A DNA stretch of 64,000 nt from Oegoconia quadripuncta (Eukaryota; Arthropoda; Insecta; Lepidoptera; Autostichidae), in the NCBI GenBank assembly GCA_949316235.1, contig OX438743.1, forward strand, positions 35,123,242-35,187,241. The letters run 5' to 3'. The notes beneath the pieces are model-generated. The model was given only the letters and a program-made list of their open reading frames with translations, was not told the DNA's origin and did no database searches. A program made the translations under genes and the position numbers. Of this stretch, positions 59,821-64,000 are shown in pieces (within the stretch, counting starts at the first letter, position 1; the number at the start of each line of letters is the position of its first letter).

Positions 59821-62800
59821 CTACTGTTGGGTCGGCATGGATACTGCGGCTTGCGTATGAGACGCATCACTTTGCCGCCAGAACGACACAACGGTCTTCA
59901 ATTCCGTGAAGAAATCAACACCTTGTTTCCCGCAGAAGTGGTTGGTGCCTAAGAAGCTGCCCCGAGTGCCGGTAAAGGAGAACATAGATAGCGGTACAGG
60001 AATAGGTACGTTCACACCGACTTGACCGACATCGATTTCCGATGTGAATTTCCTCGCTGTAGCGCCGTTTGTTGTGAAGATTGCTGTTCCGTTGCCGTAT
60101 GGGTTCGAGTTGATCATTTGAATCGCCTCGTCTAATGTGTCGACGAAGAGGCAGATTAGGACGGGGCCGAAGATTTCCTCCTTGTAGCACTCCATGTTTG
60201 ATTGGACGTGGGTGATGATGGTAGGACCAACGAAATTGCCATTCTCGAAGCCTTTTACTTTGACCCCTCGACCGTCGAGAGCCAGTTTAGCTCCTTCTTT
60301 GACCCCTAGCGAATAAATAGATAATATTAGAAAAAGAAACTACATACCTACGAGTAGTCATTTATTTATAATAATATGAAAGGAAAAGACGTCTCTTTGA
60401 TATGACTCCTAACCAAAAGGGCAAGAAAATTTTATTTTTGAACAAAGTTCTCCAATAACCTTTAGATAAGTCATACACATTCACCAGGAAAGTATTTGGT
60501 GAAATGGGTAAGGAAAACACGGGCTATATTATGGCTAATAGGTCTTACTAGGACTCGAAATATATAGTGAATAAAAAATGGTGTAGCTATACGCATAATA
60601 ACTACGGATCAAAAAAAAATTGGATTTTGATGAAGTTTTCGATTAGGATTAATATTTAGAGTAAGTTTAGAGTAAGATAATATAATCAAAATAATTATGC
60701 ATAAAAAAAAAAAAAAAAACTTCCAGAACTCTAAAATTTACCATAAACATAATGTAAATCAAAGGACTTAGACCGTAGCGTAGTAAATTTTTTTTTTTAG
60801 AGTTTTTCCTCTCTCATACGGTACTAATACAGCCAAGTGTTTTGTAACATGCCGACAGAGTGCCGGGCGGACTAAACATTAAACTTCAGCGTAGAAATAT
60901 AATATAAGAAAATAATGTATGAAACAGCCCCTTTACATACAAAACAGACATCTCAGGTGGGATTCCCAGCGGTGTACATGTGTCCTAGTAGATTTAGTTG
61001 ATTGTAGAAGATTTTTAAATGACCGCCTGGCTAGAATAGCTCACAAATAAGTTATGGTTTCAAGATGAGGGTATTTCCACCTTCTGTCTCATCTTCACTT
61101 AACATCAGGTGTGTGCTTATGAAGAGAAGATTCGATTATACATCTCATAAACAAATGCCACGCGGCCGGGCTAACATGACGTACGTAACGTAATGACAGA
61201 AACGATTTAAATGTACTACAGCAGTTGTTAACGACTTTCCAACAAACAATCTTCAAGTTGACTAAAATAAAAAAATATGTCTCTTTAAGTATTTTCCATC
61301 CTAGTCCGAATATCTAGATGTGTTTTGAACAATAAAATCAACAGCTATTTGAGAGTGGCTTAAAGCAGTTCTGAAATAGGCAAATCCAGAGGCTTATTTT
61401 ACAGCACCACAAGGATTCGGATGAAAGGAACAGACATATACTATATTTTGGATAATTTAGTAAGTATTGTTTCGGTAGTCGTCAGCTGAACAACCTAGCT
61501 TCTATTCTGCTGTTTGTAAGTTAACCTAGCCCTTTTCAGCGTTCACTAAATAGTTGTACGTATTTATTTAGTTTTTACATACATAAAGTCACGCCTGTTT
61601 CCCGTAGGGGTAGACAGAGACCACAGACTTCCACTTGCTACGATCCTGACACACCTCCTTTGCTTCATTCACTCTCATAAGATTGTTCATACATGCTCGT
61701 CGGTTTAGGGTATTCTTGACTTGGCCGTTCTGTAAAACGTCACCGATTTGATCATGGTACGTTCGCCGTGGTCTTCCCTTACCAACACTACCATCCACAT
61801 TCGCAACGTATATCTCTTTCGTTAGGCTTCTTTCATTCATCCTCTCGACATGTACAATCTTTTTCAATCTTTGCCACTACGTATTCTTTCTAACTATTTA
61901 GTTTTTATATTAGTACATATTGTAAGTAGATACTAGTAGGGATACGAGAAAAGTTGCGATACCTTTAATTGATACTTCGCATTCGATACTCATTGTACCA
62001 TGTGATTTTGGCCGGTATCGAATCGAATCATGAAGACTGTTTAGCAAAACTTAGCCTACTCTTAGACAAAAAAGCAAAACATTGCAAACTCTTCAAAGAT
62101 GAGGCACCAGTCTCCAGTACATATTTAAAACCGTATGTATGCATAAGACAAGTAATTTATCGATAAATGCTTATTAGTAAATGATAATAATTTTTTTATT
62201 AGAAATAAAGATAACGGTCACGGATTTCAACTTGTAGTATAAGAACTCTGGATTCGGGCTCATCAAAAATTATTTAATCTGTCTCTGGTAGATGTCATAA
62301 AAGGCGACTAATAGACTTTACAATTAAAACAAATAAAGACTTGCGCGTATCAAAGGCGATGGGCTCACCTATCATGTATGCATTCTGTATAGTATTTCAA
62401 GCGCTTGGGATATCTCCGAGATGGTTCAGGATAAAGATCGTGACGTTGTGTATTTATATTTATTTCTAGTAAAAGCATTTCACTTTTTGTAATAGTCCAT
62501 TTTGAAGGTCATGCGTAACTTACCGGACTCAACAAGTCGAAGAATCCTCTCCTTGGCCTTAGGAGAGATGACAGGGCCCACATCTGTGCCAGGCACGTGT
62601 CCTGCATTCACCTTCAGATCCTGAGCACGTTTCACAAGGTCCGGAATCCATTCCTTTGATTTACCTATTCCAACACAATACATTCGTTTTTAAAGAGAAT
62701 GTCGAAAATCTTTCACACATTCTACTCAGCCTCTACTCAACGTGCTAACCCGTTGTGCATAATAAAAAAAAAGCCTAAGCCCTCCAGTATAAAAGCACGC

Positions 62801-64000
62801 CCCTGAAATTTCATTTATGTAAAAGTATTATAGACTTTTCTGATCTCACTAAACATTCAAACTGAAATTATTATGTACTGTCATTCTCATTGTGGTTGCC
62901 GGTATAGAACAGAACCAACCTGTATCTTCCTGCGGAAGTCGTAAAAGTCTTAAAGGGGATCTTAGTTGTAACAGCATTCACCAATGATGGGCATCAGGAT
63001 CTTCGGTTGGCATAAAAATCTTTTTTAAAAATAGCAACCCTTAGATCTTTGTTCTTTTCAAGGGAAAATTGCCCTTTTGAAAAAGCGCTAGCTCGAAACA
63101 TGTAAAATCTGACTATTTATTGTACCCTATGTACAATATAAGCATTCGTGGCGCATTCGCTATTCGTTTTCGATTAGCGAAGTTAAGCTATATCTGGCGC
63201 GGTCAGTCCTTGGGTGAGAGAGAGAGTGGCATTATAATACGAGTGTTTCGGTGCTTCGGCGGGCACGTTAAATAGTCTGTTCCGGTTGTTTACAATGGAA
63301 GTGTTAAGCCAAGTCAGTGGTCTACAGGGGCGCTTTAAAAACACTGACTGTCTGTGACCACTAGTTTCACACATATCCACCAATCCGCACTGGGCCCGCA
63401 TGGTTGATTATGGCCTATACCCTCTCCCAGTGAGAGGAGGCTGTGCCCCAACAGTATGGACGTGTAAGGCTGTATAGGAATGTTCAGTACATTCTGAAAC
63501 AGATAAATCTTTACATGCCTGAATAACACAAGTTTTAGGAGGATGGATATTTTATTTAGTTGCAGCAACTACAAAGTTTAAAAATATAACAAAATACTAA
63601 GCAATAACTATTTAAGTATTTTAAAACTAAAAAACCAGACAGCATATTTTGTATTATGGGGACGCCATGTTGGATTTTTTACCATAAAATGTATCCTATG
63701 ACACTTCAGGTATCAAGACGAATCTAACGACACCATGCACTACAAAATCGGTCAAGCCGTTTAGGCTACAGGATGTGCCAAAACAACGGACATACATACA
63801 TAATCCTTTCTTGGGCAGTTAGGTAAAGCCATTCATGATTTCCTTAGAAAACTTCATACTACACTTAACTTCCTATGGTCCCGTTTTACCTTTTAAAGTG
63901 GAAAACCCTACAAAATGTAGTAAGTAGTACTAACCGACAAACACAGCTGTGCTGAGAGCCATACACCTTTGCCCTGCGGCGCCGAATGCAGCGCCAGAGA
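59821..64000 (-). CDS. Methylmalonate-semialdehyde dehydrogenase (acylating), C-terminal part; continues past the right edge
   Basis: Three exons are visible: 64000-63935 (partial), 62664-62524 and 60305-59821, all GT-AG with phase 1 junctions, giving about 230 C-terminal residues. The first contains [15 protein letters not shown] with the catalytic Cys typical of the ALDH6A1 subfamily. The second has [31 protein letters not shown] and [12 protein letters not shown]. The last has the EEIFGPVL motif, [48 protein letters not shown] and the C-terminal AAVSMPT. This CoA-dependent mitochondrial enzyme oxidises methylmalonate and malonate semialdehydes in valine and pyrimidine breakdown. Nothing looks damaged. 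The N-terminal half, including the transit peptide, lies outside the window. The stop is 868 bases upstream of the DNase II start on the same strand. Confidence 0.95.
61005..61115 (+). repeat. SINE family D fragment in an ALDH6 intron
   Basis: Contains AATGACCGCCTGGCTAGAAT and CTTCACTTAACATCAGGTGT with the middle deleted. Confidence 0.6.
61589..61867 (-). pseudogene. LINE reverse-transcriptase C-terminal remnant
   Basis: A 92-aa open stretch on the minus strand reads [33 protein letters not shown] and [18 protein letters not shown], a C-terminal segment common to LINE-encoded polyproteins in insect genomes. Nothing upstream continues it. A second, internally deleted relative is at 18995-19245. 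It lies in an ALDH6 intron. Confidence 0.7.
63600..63830 (+). repeat. Dispersed repeat with GGTCAAGCCGTTTAGGCTAC core
   Basis: Related blocks occur at 39700-39860 and 41400-41560 (GACGCCATGTTGGAT, CGGACATACATACATA, CTTGGGCAGT). It is probably a LINE 3' tail and lies in an ALDH6 intron. Confidence 0.6.

Noticed and set aside
1..64000. CRISPR arrays, operons or prokaryotic elements
   Set aside because: Intron-bearing genes, SINEs and snRNA show eukaryotic nuclear DNA, and no regularly spaced direct repeats were seen.

Overview
This window looks like nuclear DNA from a moth or butterfly (Lepidoptera). It is AT-rich and saturated with short tRNA-headed retroposons, small terminal-inverted-repeat elements and LINE fragments of kinds that are common in lepidopteran genomes. 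The genes have several short exons with GT-AG introns. The lepidopteran assignment is an inference from repeat style and gene structure. No sequence was compared with a database.

Layout. Positions 1-25.2 kb hold no convincing host gene. They are a patchwork of mobile-element remains: Helitron-like and SINE copies, a long fold-back element (8.5-8.9 kb), two TIR elements (9.35-10.5 kb), a GC-rich poly(A) retroposon with a 15-bp target duplication (10.7-12.1 kb), and a LINE nested inside a long-TIR MITE (12.2-14.2 kb). From 25.7 to 30.2 kb lies a five-exon short-chain dehydrogenase/reductase-like gene on the + strand. Its glycine motif is degenerate and the catalytic Tyr/Lys are missing. A tRNA-Gly(CCC) gene sits antisense in its second intron.

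From 32.6 to 59 kb two DNase II family genes lie in tandem on the - strand. The upstream gene (58953 to 45533, 8 exons, 423 aa) keeps both catalytic HxK motifs and is predicted to be an active lysosomal or secreted acid nuclease. The downstream gene (43481 to 32642, 6 exons, 353 aa) keeps the fold, the cysteines, the reading frame and every splice site, but both HxK motifs are replaced. It is therefore predicted to be an inactive DNase II-like paralogue. A U2 snRNA copy lacking only the stem-loop IIa region lies antisense in one of its introns. From 59.8 kb to the right edge is the 3' half of a methylmalonate-semialdehyde dehydrogenase (ALDH6A1-type) gene on the - strand, which continues beyond the window.

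The genes do not form a functional unit. ALDH6 is mitochondrial valine/pyrimidine catabolism, the DNase II pair belongs to DNA digestion in acidic compartments or secretions, and the SDR is membrane-anchored. The main points of interest are two apparent pseudoenzymes (SDR and DNase II-like), the internally deleted U2 copy, a pair of abutting perfect hairpins at 53.0-53.1 kb, and the cleanly resolvable nested transposon insertion.
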